This document shows positions 1-8,571 of a stretch of DNA of 33,358 bases, piece by piece. Both the position numbers and the translations under genes were made by a program. This DNA is from Gammaproteobacteria bacterium (GTDB lineage Bacteria; Pseudomonadota; Gammaproteobacteria; UBA6429; Thiohalophilaceae). The notes beneath the pieces were generated by a model. The model was not told where the DNA came from. It made no database searches and was given only the letters and a program-made list of their open reading frames with translations. Within the stretch, counting starts at the first letter, position 1. Every line of letters begins with the position of its first letter. Location: positions 1 through 33,358 of the forward strand of contig JAJRYG010000082.1 in NCBI GenBank assembly GCA_024275915.1. Direction: 5' to 3'.

Positions 1-863
1 CACTTGGGCAGGGTGTGATCGGTCATGGTGTTGAATTGGATCAGTTCCGCCCCGGCATCACGCAGGGCCTGCAAATCATCCGGGTAGTAGAAGCCGAAGG
101 CACTGTCGTGGGCGATGGCGATACGAATGTCGGTTTTGTGGTGGTTTGGTTGTGCAACCGGCGCAACGGCGGGAAGTGGAGTGGCAGCGCAGGCAATGGC
201 CTGTAACTGCTCCAGATCGACCTGCTCGCCGATCAGCTTGCCGATGTATTCAATCTGCTGGTGGGCTTCATGGTTTTCATTGCTGGGGACCAGGCCCAGG
301 TGGCGTTCGGTGATGGCCAGCGCCGGGTTGTGGTAGACCGCGCCGACGACGGGAACATCGGTATAGTGGGCCAGTACGGCGTGCAGCTTGTCTTCATGGC
401 GCGACCCCCGGATCTGGTTGAGAATTACGCCGGCGATGTTCAGCTCGGGTTGAAAGGCCTGGTAGCCGAGTACCAGCGGGGCAATGCCGCGGGTCATGCC
501 CTGGACATCGATGACCAGAATAATCGGTGAGGAGGTCAGCTGGGCGAGTGCGGCATTACTGTTGCTGCCCTCGATGTCCAGGCCATCATACAGGCCCTTG
601 TTGCCCTCAATGATGGCGATGTCGCTGTCTGCGGCGTACTTGTGTACTGTGGCAAGAATTTCGTCCCGTTCCATGGTGTAGAAATCGAGATTGATACAGG
701 GCCGATCCGAGGCCTGGCTGAGCCACATGGGGTCGATGTAGTCCGGACCTTTCTTGAAAGGCTGAACACGTTGACCTGCGGCATGAAGTGCCGCACACAG
801 ACCGATACTGATGGTGGTTTTGCCGGAGGACTTGTGTGCCGCCGAGATCAGCAATCGATTCAT
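1..863 (-). CDS. dsrN: DsrN, cobyrinate a,c-diamide synthase-like sirohaem amidase (3' end cut by window)
   Basis: Partial gene running off the left edge; 287 codons are visible. The protein opens with a P-loop of the CobB/CbiA/DsrN family (AAHKSSGKTT near residues 8-17), followed by PDYIDP, IEGNKGLYDG and a start of the glutamine-amidotransferase-like half. CobB/CbiA enzymes amidate corrinoid side chains with glutamine and ATP. DsrN is the dsr-linked version, thought to amidate sirohaem to sirohaem amide for DsrAB. It is the last visible gene of the dsr operon, 114 bp after dsrP, with a hairpin in the gap. An in-frame ATG at 878 gives five extra residues; neither start has a clear Shine-Dalgarno. 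I use 863 because MNRLLISAAHKSSGKT matches the usual family start. The family is certain; the DsrN name rests on the context. Confidence 0.9.
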   Translation of the reverse strand, partial: MNRLLISAAHKSSGKTTISIGLCAALHAAGQRVQPFKKGPDYIDPMWLSQASDRPCINLDFYTMERDEILATVHKYAADSDIAIIEGNKGLYDGLDIEGSNSNAALAQLTSSPIILVIDVQGMTRGIAPLVLGYQAFQPELNIAGVILNQIRGSRHEDKLHAVLAHYTDVPVVGAVYHNPALAITERHLGLVPSNENHEAHQQIEYIGKLIGEQVDLEQLQAIACAATPLPAVAPVAQPNHHKTDIRIAIAHDSAFGFYYPDDLQALRDAGAELIQFNTMTDHTLPK

Positions 864-882
864 AGCAGGACTATCCATAAGG

Positions 883-911
883 AAAAGGGGGTTAGTCATT
901 AACCCCCTTTT
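883..911. terminator. Hairpin between dsrP and dsrN
   Basis: A 12-bp perfect stem (883-894 with 900-911) around a 5-nt loop, with five G:C pairs. Read on the minus strand (dsrP towards dsrN), the hairpin is followed by CC, not a long U tract, so it would be at most a partial terminator or an mRNA-stabilising element. On the plus strand it ends in a T run. It lies between the dsrP stop and the dsrN start, so it could lower dsrN expression relative to dsrP. Confidence 0.6.
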
Positions 912-977
912 TTGATTTATGCCACAGTGGCCAGATGTGTCAGTGCCGCTGTTGCACAAGCTGTCAGTTAAAACAGA

Positions 978-2189
978 CTATTTCTTGTAGTGTGGATCGA
1001 CATCGGCATCAGCCAGACTGGTGGGCATCAGGCGCAGAACCTTGACTGCCAGTGCCACGGCAATCAGCGCCGTCGCGAAGCCACCCAGGCCCAGACCAAA
1101 TTCAGCCAGGGTTGGTGTGTAGCTGTTGATGATCCCATCGGAGAAGCTGCTTTCAACGGTCTTGCCCGGGAACAGAACCAGCGGGAAGGCCTGGCCACCG
1201 ATGATGATGACGTACATTTGGAACCAGCCACCGATGATTACCAGCGCGGCACCCAATCCAACCAGCAGCCGGGACTTGCCCCAGGTGGGGTGGTAGAACA
1301 GGGCCAGAGGAACCAGACTGCCCAGCAGGATCTGGCCGTACCAGAACATGTTGGAATAGATACCCCCATTGAGAAGGATAAAGTGTTCGACGCCCGTGTG
1401 CTCGGCGGCATACAGGTTGGTCAGGTGATAGGCGATGACGAAGTAGAGAACGCCAGCAACGAAAATGCCGAGCAGGTTTTTCAGGCGGGTAAACAGGGCA
1501 TCGCCAAACTCACGGCCACTCCATTTGTAGGAGGCCAGCAGAATCAGCAGCAGGATGGCCAGGCCAAAGGAGAAGGACATGACCACGAACATGGGCGCCA
1601 TGATAGCGGCGTCATAGGCCTGACGCGCCACCAGGAAACCAAAGATGGAGCCGGTACCGGTGGTCAGTGCCAGACGCCAGAGGAAGGCGAAGAAACCGAC
1701 CGGTCTGGCAAACTTCTTGCCCAGACGGGCATCCATGAGCATCCACAGGTAGGCACCAACGATGGCAAAGAAACCGTTATACAGGATCATGTTCCAGGCA
1801 AAGATGGACTTGAAGTTGTATTTGGTCATGGCAACGATGAGGCGGTCGGCTCGACCCAGGTCGAGAACCAGCACCATCAGACCGCCCACCAGCAGAGCTA
1901 TGGAGAGCAGGGCCGACATGCGTGCCAGGGGCTTGTAGGCCACCTTGCCAAACACGGAAGAAATGGAAGCCGTATTGAGTGCGCCCGAAGCGGCAACAAT
2001 CAGAAAGACGGCAAACACATGGGGTACGCCCCAGACGATCTGGTTGTTCATCCCGGTCACATAGTGTCCGTGATGTTCCATATAGAAGGCAGAACCCAGT
2101 CCAACCAGGACGATGGCGCCAAGAATTGCCAGTAGTGCAAGGTAGCCGGAACTCCAGCCTTCAATTTCCGAGAATGTAATTTTTTTCAT
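978..2189 (-). CDS. dsrP: DsrP, NrfD/HybB-like integral membrane subunit of DsrMKJOP
   Basis: 403 residues and very hydrophobic, with about ten predicted membrane helices and few charged segments. This is the NrfD/PsrC-like pattern expected of DsrP. In the family it is the quinone-interacting membrane anchor of the DsrMKJOP complex, paired with the periplasmic ferredoxin DsrO and cytochrome DsrJ. The N-terminus (MKKITFSEIEGWS) is cytoplasmic-like with no signal peptide. It follows dsrO by 23 bp, within the operon order J-O-P. The identification rests on hydrophobic pattern, length and position, and is firm. Confidence 0.93.
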   Translation of the reverse strand: MKKITFSEIEGWSSGYLALLAILGAIVLVGLGSAFYMEHHGHYVTGMNNQIVWGVPHVFAVFLIVAASGALNTASISSVFGKVAYKPLARMSALLSIALLVGGLMVLVLDLGRADRLIVAMTKYNFKSIFAWNMILYNGFFAIVGAYLWMLMDARLGKKFARPVGFFAFLWRLALTTGTGSIFGFLVARQAYDAAIMAPMFVVMSFSFGLAILLLILLASYKWSGREFGDALFTRLKNLLGIFVAGVLYFVIAYHLTNLYAAEHTGVEHFILLNGGIYSNMFWYGQILLGSLVPLALFYHPTWGKSRLLVGLGAALVIIGGWFQMYVIIIGGQAFPLVLFPGKTVESSFSDGIINSYTPTLAEFGLGLGGFATALIAVALAVKVLRLMPTSLADADVDPHYKK

Positions 2190-2212
2190 TTTACGAACGA
2201 CTCGCTACTCTG

Positions 2213-2956
2213 TTAAATACCCTGATAACGAACACCGGTGTTCAGACCGAGATCAGCCCGAATCTGTTCGCCGCCATTCTTCTTCAGCTCTATGGAAATA
2301 CGGCTGCCTGGATCATTCAGATCCCCGAACATCAAGGCGCTCTCGCAAGCTTCGACACAAGCGGGTGTCTGGTCATTGTCGACACGGACAACACACATGG
2401 TACAGGCCTCGACCGTGCCGATGCCTCGAGGGGCATTGACACGCTGGTTGTGAATTTCTTCGTGGATGAAGGAACGTGCCTTGTACGGGCAGGCCATCAT
2501 GCAATAACGGCAACCGATACAGATATGCTTGTCCACCAGTACGATGCCATCGGCGCGCTTCATCGACGCACCGGTCGGACAGACATCCACACAGGGCGGG
2601 TTTTCGCAATGCTGGCACATCAGCGGCAGGGACTGGACATGACCGGTCTGGTTGTCGGTGAGCTTGACCTTGCGAATCCACTGTGATTTTTGCAGGGGAG
2701 ATGAGAGCTGCTCATTGTCACTGCCGGAACCCCAGCCATTTTCATTTTCACAGGCTGTGACGCAGTCATTGCAGTTACTGGCGCATTTGTCCGTATTGAC
2801 CAGAATACCCCAGCGGTTTTTGCTGGATACGGGCTGATCGGCAGGTTTGGCCTGGGCCACCTGGTGAAGAATGACACCGGGAGCCACGGCAACACCTGCG
2901 GCGGCGACCAGTTTGCTCATGAAGTTACGGCGAGCCTTGTCGGTATTATTATTCAT
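2213..2956 (-). CDS. dsrO: DsrO, periplasmic Tat-exported ferredoxin of DsrMKJOP
   Basis: 247 residues. A twin-arginine signal is visible (RRNFM at residues 9-13, then a hydrophobic stretch ending near QAKPAD), so it should be exported folded with its clusters. Four cysteine groups follow that suit four [4Fe-4S] clusters: CASNCNDC, CQHCENPPCVDVCP, CIGCRYCMMACP and CTMC...CVEAC. This is the NrfC/PsrB-type ferredoxin layout. In the complex it is expected to relay electrons between cytochrome DsrJ and membrane subunit DsrP. Its start lies 1 bp after the dsrJ stop, so the two are probably translationally coupled. Confidence 0.95.
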   Translation of the reverse strand: MNNNTDKARRNFMSKLVAAAGVAVAPGVILHQVAQAKPADQPVSSKNRWGILVNTDKCASNCNDCVTACENENGWGSGSDNEQLSSPLQKSQWIRKVKLTDNQTGHVQSLPLMCQHCENPPCVDVCPTGASMKRADGIVLVDKHICIGCRYCMMACPYKARSFIHEEIHNQRVNAPRGIGTVEACTMCVVRVDNDQTPACVEACESALMFGDLNDPGSRISIELKKNGGEQIRADLGLNTGVRYQGI

Positions 2957-2957
2957 A

Positions 2958-3473
2958 TTACTCTGTACCCCCTGATGTCATTTCACCAAGTATTGCCTTA
3001 GTCAGAGATTTATTGTGATTGAAAGCAAGATTTTTCTTGTGCGGATTTGGCTTGCCAATCATCGAATGCTCAACTTCGACATCATCGGGTTTGTCTCGAT
3101 GGCAGTCGAAACAGTCCACTTTCACTGCCGCATAGTTGTGACAACTACTACAGAAGAATTCGTCTTCACCAAAATTGGCATAAGTGCCGTCTTTCTTGGG
3201 TGTGATGTGGCAGTCGATGCATTCTTCCAGACTGAAAGTCTTGGTGCGAATGCCATCATGCATGGTTTTATCACGCTGGTGAAGAAGTTTTTCCATGTGG
3301 TTTTTGCGCATGTCACTGATCGGAGCAACACAGCCAAACTCTTCAGTGGCTTTTGCCTTTGGTTCAGGAACCTTGCTGTCATAATCCCCGTCAGCATGTG
3401 CGAGGATCGGCAGGACCAGAAACAGTCCTGCCAACGTGGTAATAAACTTCTGTCGTAGTTGTCTGGATGACAC
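2958..3473 (-). CDS. dsrJ: DsrJ, periplasmic triheme cytochrome c of DsrMKJOP
   Basis: 171 residues with an N-terminal hydrophobic signal segment (residues about 10-27). There are three haem c motifs, CIDCH, CSSCH and CFDCH, the DsrJ hallmark. An extra cysteine at residue 48 (EEFGCVAP) corresponds to the conserved cysteine proposed as an unusual axial haem ligand in A. vinosum DsrJ. The start is GTG, with an AGAGGG-type ribosome site upstream. It sits 17 bp after dsrL. DsrJ is thought to take part in periplasmic sulfur or electron chemistry; its exact role in oxidisers is unsettled. Confidence 0.95.
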   Translation of the reverse strand: MSSRQLRQKFITTLAGLFLVLPILAHADGDYDSKVPEPKAKATEEFGCVAPISDMRKNHMEKLLHQRDKTMHDGIRTKTFSLEECIDCHITPKKDGTYANFGEDEFFCSSCHNYAAVKVDCFDCHRDKPDDVEVEHSMIGKPNPHKKNLAFNHNKSLTKAILGEMTSGGTE

Positions 3474-3490
3474 TGTGAATGACCCTCTTG

Positions 3491-5434
3491 TTATTCACCC
3501 ATAGCCATATCGATGTAGCCAGTCGGGCAAACATCTGCACAAATGTGGCAGCCGATACATTTGGTGTAATCAGTTGCAACATAACGACCAATGGTCTGTT
3601 CTTTCTTCGGCACACGGTAAACCGCATCCTGAGGACAGAAGATAATGCAGTTGTCACACTCGAAACACATGCCACAGCTCATGCAGCGTTCGGCTTCCTG
3701 TACGGCTTGTTCATCAGTCAGGCCTTTCATGCGCTCATGGAAGTGACCCAGTACATCGTCTGAAGAAGGAACATCTTCTTCACGTTTGATGCGTGGCGTA
3801 TATTCAAAGTGCCCCAGGAACAGCTTGTCGGCAGGGATGATTTCCTGTTTGGCGCGATCTTCGAAGTTGTGGACTGCGAAGTTTTCTTCGGAAGTACCCC
3901 ATGCACTGCTGTGATCGTACTCTTCGGGATCAAGGCCAGCTTCATGCAGTTTCTGCAGCAGGTCGAAGTGATGCTTGTCGACCTTGGGACGCTTGCCCAG
4001 GTTTTCGTTCTTCATGTAGTGGTCGATGCTTTCGACCGCAATGGAAGCCTGACCAATGGCGGTGGTCAGCAGGTGAGGACGAACGATGTCACCCGCGACG
4101 AAGTGGCCGGGCTTGCCGGGCACCTGGTAGTTGGCATCGGCATCGATCAGACCACGTTCGTTGCCGATGTCTTCGAAGCCGTCGAGCTTGCCGCCCTGGC
4201 CAATGGCCGAGACCAGCAGGCTGAGACTGATTTCATATTCGGAACCTTCGATGGGGGTCTTGCCGTCTTCTTCCAGCTTGATGACTTTCAGTGCGGTGGC
4301 ACGACCCTTGTCGTCACGGATGACTTCAACGGGGCTGACACAACCAATGATTTCAACACCTTCACGGGTGGCATCATCGATTTCGTGCTGGGCAGCCGGC
4401 ATTTTTTCGATGGGAGAACGACTCAGCAGCAGTACTTCGGCACCTTCACGCTTGGCGGATGAGGCTACGTCATGGGCAGTATGGCCGAGGACGACGTTTT
4501 CCGGACGATCCTTTTCGGGGATGTTGGAGATATGACCCAGACGGCGAGCAACGGAAGCCACGTCGATGGAGGTATCACCACCACCGATGACCACGACTTT
4601 TTCCGATACCAGCTGCAGTCGGCCATCATTGAATGCTTCAAGGAAGTCGACACCGGTCAGCACGTTTGGCGCTTCTTCGGCACCCGGAATGGGCAGTTGA
4701 CGGCCAGCCTGTGCACCCACGGCCCAGAGAATGGCATCGTAATCTTTTTCCAGCTGTTCGACAGTGATGTCCTTGCCTACCCAGACACCCATCTTCACTT
4801 CGACTCCCATGTCGATGATACGGTTGATTTCACCGTCGAGAACGTCGCGAGGAGTACGGTAGCCGGGGATACCGTATTTCATCATGCCACCCAGGGTTTC
4901 ATGATTGTCGAACAGGGTAACGCTGTGGCCTTTCAGACGCAGCTGGTAGGCACCGGCCAGACCGGCGGGCCCACCACCGATGACGGCTACTTTCTTGCCG
5001 GTCTCGGCTGCAGGTTCGAACTTGAAACCGGCATCGAGTGCGCTGTCACCGATGAACTGTTCGACGGCGTTGATACCAACACGGTCATCGACTTCGTTGC
5101 GGTTACAACCGTCTTCACAAGGTGCAGGGCAGACTCGGCCCATGACTGCAGGGAAGGGGTTGGCAGCAGTAGAACGACGGAATGCATATTCCTGCATGGT
5201 CATGTCGCCAACCGGTTTTTCCAGACCACGAACAATGTCGAGCCAGCCACGGATGTCTTCACCAGAAGGACAGCTGCCCTGGCATGGTGGAGTACGATGC
5301 ACGTAGGTCGGACATTTGTAGGAGGTATCCTGAACGAAGATCTTGTCGGCAAGACTGCTCCATTCTGTATCACCCTCTTCATATCGACGGTACGTCAGGT
5401 TTTCGTTTTTCATATCTTCGCGGGAAGTAGCCAT
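3491..5434 (-). CDS. dsrL: DsrL, iron-sulfur flavoprotein NAD(P)H:acceptor oxidoreductase
   Basis: 647 residues, related to the small subunit of glutamate synthase. An N-terminal cysteine-rich part (residues 41-110: CPTYV, CQGSC, CPAPCEDGC) is followed by an FAD-binding GxGxxG (VIGGGPAGLAG near 151) and a second dinucleotide site (VVIGGGDTS near 281). The C-terminus has two ferredoxin motifs, CMSCGMCFECDNCIIFCP and CIGCHICADVCPTG. In sulfur oxidisers DsrL is essential and passes electrons from DsrAB to NAD(P)+. Its presence between dsrK and dsrJ is a mark of the oxidative dsr pathway. It lies 51 bp after dsrK. Confidence 0.96.
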   Translation of the reverse strand: MATSREDMKNENLTYRRYEEGDTEWSSLADKIFVQDTSYKCPTYVHRTPPCQGSCPSGEDIRGWLDIVRGLEKPVGDMTMQEYAFRRSTAANPFPAVMGRVCPAPCEDGCNRNEVDDRVGINAVEQFIGDSALDAGFKFEPAAETGKKVAVIGGGPAGLAGAYQLRLKGHSVTLFDNHETLGGMMKYGIPGYRTPRDVLDGEINRIIDMGVEVKMGVWVGKDITVEQLEKDYDAILWAVGAQAGRQLPIPGAEEAPNVLTGVDFLEAFNDGRLQLVSEKVVVIGGGDTSIDVASVARRLGHISNIPEKDRPENVVLGHTAHDVASSAKREGAEVLLLSRSPIEKMPAAQHEIDDATREGVEIIGCVSPVEVIRDDKGRATALKVIKLEEDGKTPIEGSEYEISLSLLVSAIGQGGKLDGFEDIGNERGLIDADANYQVPGKPGHFVAGDIVRPHLLTTAIGQASIAVESIDHYMKNENLGKRPKVDKHHFDLLQKLHEAGLDPEEYDHSSAWGTSEENFAVHNFEDRAKQEIIPADKLFLGHFEYTPRIKREEDVPSSDDVLGHFHERMKGLTDEQAVQEAERCMSCGMCFECDNCIIFCPQDAVYRVPKKEQTIGRYVATDYTKCIGCHICADVCPTGYIDMAMGE

Positions 5435-5485
5435 GCCAGTTCTCCTGTGTAAAATTTTCTGCTTGGCCTTGCGGCCCGTGAGTAT

Positions 5486-7027
5486 TTATTCGCTGCTATC
5501 ATCGCTGTCTTCAGCCTCTTCACTTGGCGCATCACTGAGAATGATGGCCTCGCTGACAAGCTGATGAACACTGACGATATCGGTCATGCCAAACCCGTAG
5601 TAGGGCAGAACCTTGGTAAATTGACTTTTACAAATTGCGCAGATAGCTGCCAGATTTGTCACGCCGTTGTCCTCAACGACAGTTTTATATCCTTCCATTC
5701 GTGGTAGCGCACCCTTGACCCTGATTTCCATCAGGTCATCGGTCAGCAGACCACCACCACCACCACAACAGAAGGTGGATTCCTTGATAGTATCGGCCGG
5801 CATATCAACGTAGTTGTTGCAAACTGCCTTGATAACGGCGCGAGGGATTTCAAATTGACCGTTCATCTTGCTGCCCATGCGTGAACCACGGGCGACGTTA
5901 CAGGAATCGTGGAACGTCAGGGTCATATGATCGTTTTCAGACTTGTCAAACTTCAGCTTGCCTTCCTGAATCAGGTCATAGGTAAATTCACAGATGTGCT
6001 GTGGTACCGGGTAATTCGGGTCAAGAAAATCAAACGGTCCAGCCAGGGTGTTCAGGAAGCTGTAGGCCACACGCCAGGCATGGCCACACTCACCGAAGAC
6101 GATGCGTTTGACGCCCAGATCCTTGGCGGCCTTGCGGATACGCAGGGCGGCGCGGCGCATGGTTTCATAGCTGCCGATGAACATGCCGAAGTTGCCGGCT
6201 TCAGAGGCATAGGAACTCATGGTCCAGCTGACGCCGGCTTCATGGAAGACCTTGCCATAGCCAATCAGGCCATCCACGTGAGGTTCGGCAAAGAAGTCGG
6301 CGGAAGGGGTTACCAGCAGGATATCGGCACCCTTGACATCGAGCGGGTATTTGACAGGGACGCCTGTATCGTCGAAGACCTCCTCTTCCAGGCCTTCCAG
6401 AGTATCGGCCAGGGCCGGTTCGGGCAGACCCAGGTTGTTACCGATTTTCATGACCTTGCCGAGAATTTCGTTACAGTACTTCTGGCCCACACCAACGCTG
6501 TCCATGATTTCGCGAGCTGCCATGGAGATCTCAGCCGTGTCGATGCCGTAGGGGCAGAACACGGAACAACGGCGGCACTGCGAGCACTGGTGGTAATAAC
6601 TGTACCAGTCGTCTAATACTTCCTTGGTCAGTTCGGCGGCACCGACGAATTCAGGAATGCCCAGTTTGCCGAAGAACTTGCCGGCAAAGGTGTAGTAGCG
6701 GCGATAGACCTTGCGCAGGAGATCCTGGCGGGCAACCGGCATGTTTTTCGGATCCTGTGTGCCGAGGAAGTAATGACACTTGTCGGTACAGGCACCACAT
6801 TTGACACAGATATCGAGAAAGACCTGTACCGAGCGATAACGGCTTTTCAGATCACCGATTTTTTCAATCGCTTTTTCCTTCCAGTCATCCAGAAGTTCAC
6901 CAGGGAACCCCAGTTCTTCCTGGAATTCGGCCTTGGCAATGTATGGCTTGCTGTGCGCCATTGCTCCTTCCTTGAGCTTGGGGATTTCCGGAATTTCTTT
7001 TAATTCTGGTGTTTCAAAATCAGCCAC
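5486..7027 (-). CDS. dsrK: DsrK, HdrD-like iron-sulfur catalytic subunit of DsrMKJOP
   Basis: 513 residues. Two [4Fe-4S] motifs occur in the N-terminal half (CVKCGACTDKC near 73; CSQCRRCSVFCP near 148). The C-terminal half has CCG-domain features (FHDSCNVARGSR, then FCCGGGGGLL), which in HdrD-type proteins bind the non-cubane cluster that cleaves disulfides. DsrK is the cytoplasmic partner of the membrane cytochrome DsrM and is thought to act on the DsrC disulfide or trisulfide. It starts 39 bp after dsrM and ends with an acidic tail (SEEAEDSDDSSE). Confidence 0.95.
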   Translation of the reverse strand: MADFETPELKEIPEIPKLKEGAMAHSKPYIAKAEFQEELGFPGELLDDWKEKAIEKIGDLKSRYRSVQVFLDICVKCGACTDKCHYFLGTQDPKNMPVARQDLLRKVYRRYYTFAGKFFGKLGIPEFVGAAELTKEVLDDWYSYYHQCSQCRRCSVFCPYGIDTAEISMAAREIMDSVGVGQKYCNEILGKVMKIGNNLGLPEPALADTLEGLEEEVFDDTGVPVKYPLDVKGADILLVTPSADFFAEPHVDGLIGYGKVFHEAGVSWTMSSYASEAGNFGMFIGSYETMRRAALRIRKAAKDLGVKRIVFGECGHAWRVAYSFLNTLAGPFDFLDPNYPVPQHICEFTYDLIQEGKLKFDKSENDHMTLTFHDSCNVARGSRMGSKMNGQFEIPRAVIKAVCNNYVDMPADTIKESTFCCGGGGGLLTDDLMEIRVKGALPRMEGYKTVVEDNGVTNLAAICAICKSQFTKVLPYYGFGMTDIVSVHQLVSEAIILSDAPSEEAEDSDDSSE

Positions 7028-7066
7028 TATTATTTCCTCAAACGAATTTGCGTCGAGTAACTACTC

Positions 7067-7804
7067 TTAATCGCGATCAGCGTCCAGTTTAGCCGCCCAG
7101 GGAGCAAGATGACGCTGCTCACGCGGGTTGTCGACCTGATTTCGGGTCGGGCTGAAGAAGATGCCTGGAGCATGCAGTAACTTGCTGATGGGGAAGACCA
7201 GCATCAGAATAACAACAAGTGTCAGATGGATGATCAGGGCCGGATCGCTCGGCAGAGGTTCGATGCTGAAAGTCAGCAGACCGATGAAGAATTCTTTCAC
7301 CTTTACGATATCGGTGTGGGTGATGAATTTCATGGTCATGCCACTCAAGGCAATGGCAACCAGCAATGCGAGCATCACATGATCTGAAGGGGAAGTGATG
7401 TAGCGAATTCGCTCGACGAAGATGCGACGAACCCACAGGCCAGCCAGGCCGGCTACCATGGCAAAAGAGGCATACTTGCCAAATGGCTGGATCAGTTCGA
7501 CCCAGAACCAGACGGGATCAGTGAAGTAGCGCAGGTGGCGTAACAAAATAAGCAGCAGGGCAAAGTGGAACATCCAGCCGAATATCCAGATCCACTTGTT
7601 GGATTTGAACAGGCTATTGAAAAGGACGATTTCACTTGCCATGCGCAGCACCACACCTTGCTTGGTGACCGGAGCAGGCGTGGTAGGAATCTTTAACGGA
7701 GCAGGCGTTTTCGCATACTGCATGATCTTTCTGGTAACACCAATTACGAGAACGGCTGTTGCCAGATAAAATAAAATCGCATAAGTCACGGACAGGGCCG
7801 ACAT
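7067..7804 (-). CDS. dsrM: DsrM, NarI-like membrane cytochrome b subunit
   Basis: 245 residues, with about five hydrophobic helices and histidines suited to haem b binding (for example WMFHFALLLILLRHLRYF). This is the NarI/HdrE-like pattern of DsrM. It anchors DsrK and is expected to exchange electrons with the quinone pool. It lies after dsrC, with a 13-bp hairpin in the 78-bp gap, and is followed by dsrK after 39 bp. Length and position match A. vinosum DsrM. Confidence 0.94.
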   Translation of the reverse strand: MSALSVTYAILFYLATAVLVIGVTRKIMQYAKTPAPLKIPTTPAPVTKQGVVLRMASEIVLFNSLFKSNKWIWIFGWMFHFALLLILLRHLRYFTDPVWFWVELIQPFGKYASFAMVAGLAGLWVRRIFVERIRYITSPSDHVMLALLVAIALSGMTMKFITHTDIVKVKEFFIGLLTFSIEPLPSDPALIIHLTLVVILMLVFPISKLLHAPGIFFSPTRNQVDNPREQRHLAPWAAKLDADRD

Positions 7805-7840
7805 GCTACTGATCCTTCGACGTTAATATGAAAAGGTAAA

Positions 7841-7870
7841 GATGGAGGGGGAGAGAACTCCCCCTCTATC
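7841..7870 (-). terminator. Stem-loop just downstream of dsrC
   Basis: A 13-bp G:C-rich stem (7841-7853 with 7858-7870, one G:T pair) with a 4-nt loop, 12 bp after the dsrC stop. No clear U tract follows on the minus strand. Such a hairpin could end some transcripts after dsrC or protect the upstream mRNA. Either would raise dsrC relative to dsrM, which fits the high DsrC abundance reported in sulfur oxidisers. The structure is seen; the function is inferred. Confidence 0.6.
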
Positions 7871-7882
7871 GAGCTGCGTGGG

Positions 7883-8215
7883 TTATACGCAACCAGTCGG
7901 TTTTGGCAGACCGGCATATTTACATGCCTGTTTACCAGGACCATAGGGGAACAGTTCGTACAGGTACTTGCTGTTGCCCTTGTCTTTACCCAGTTTCTTG
8001 CCAATGGCTTTGGTCAGAACACGAACTGCCGGGGCAATCTGGTATTCTTCATAGTACTCACGCAGGAAGTTGATGACTTCCCAGTGTGCATCAGTCAGTT
8101 CGGTACCTTCTTCCTTGGCCATAGCTTCGCCAATTTCAGGTGTCCATTCAGACAGGTTAGCGAGGTAACCTTCTTCGTCAGTTTCGTACGTTTTACCGTT
8201 TACTTCGATAGGCAT
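7883..8215 (-). CDS. dsrC: DsrC, sulfur-carrier protein with both redox cysteines
   Basis: 110 residues, full length for the DsrC/TusE family (MPIEVNGKTYETDEEGYL...). The flexible C-terminal arm carries both conserved cysteines, Cys98 (KQACKYAGLP) and the penultimate Cys109 (GCV). That makes it a true DsrC able to form the DsrC trisulfide with sulfur bound between the cysteines. It accepts persulfide sulfur from DsrEFH and delivers it to DsrAB; DsrMK is thought to reset it. An AGGAG-type ribosome site precedes the ATG. Compare the cysteine-free paralogue at 14592. Confidence 0.97.
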   Translation of the reverse strand: MPIEVNGKTYETDEEGYLANLSEWTPEIGEAMAKEEGTELTDAHWEVINFLREYYEEYQIAPAVRVLTKAIGKKLGKDKGNSKYLYELFPYGPGKQACKYAGLPKPTGCV

Positions 8216-8251
8216 GATAATTCTCCTGGTTTAATTACTGCGTGAAGCGTT

Positions 8252-8560
8252 TTATACCCAAGCGTTAACTTTGTCATTCTCGACAGTCAGTTCAACAAAA
8301 CCCTTGTAATCAACAACCTTGATTCCATCGATCAATTTGCTTTCGTCGACACCACGGGCCTTCATGTCAGGACCGAGTACGTAGATGGTTTTGTTACTCA
8401 GGGCTTTCTCGACCAGTTCCGCAACAGTACTGCCTTTCATTGCGCCATAGACCCCATCTTCAAAAAGAAGAATGGCGTTACCATCGGCTGCAAGTCGCAG
8501 ACAGCTTTGCAGTGAAGCCCGGTCAAAGGGTGATTTGTTAATAGTGTGTAAGGTCGACAT
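8252..8560 (-). CDS. dsrH: DsrH, subunit of the DsrEFH sulfurtransferase
   Basis: 102 residues, TusB/DsrH family. It contains the conserved Cys20 (LQSCLRLA). DsrE, DsrF and DsrH form a hexamer that passes persulfide sulfur to DsrC; it is homologous to TusBCD, which serves tRNA thiolation. It follows dsrF by 11 bp and precedes dsrC by 36 bp. The adjacent dsrE-dsrF-dsrH trio makes the assignment firm. Confidence 0.95.
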   Translation of the reverse strand: MSTLHTINKSPFDRASLQSCLRLAADGNAILLFEDGVYGAMKGSTVAELVEKALSNKTIYVLGPDMKARGVDESKLIDGIKVVDYKGFVELTVENDKVNAWV

Positions 8561-8571
8561 ATCCTGATCCC

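Noticed and set aside
990-2135. Long plus-strand reading frame (381 codons) opposite dsrP
   Set aside because: It is the antisense of a clear membrane protein gene; its peptide is Gln- and Gly-rich with no family or ribosome site.
4472-5452. Long plus-strand reading frame (326 codons) opposite dsrL
   Set aside because: Antisense shadow of dsrL, which has intact cofactor motifs on the other strand.
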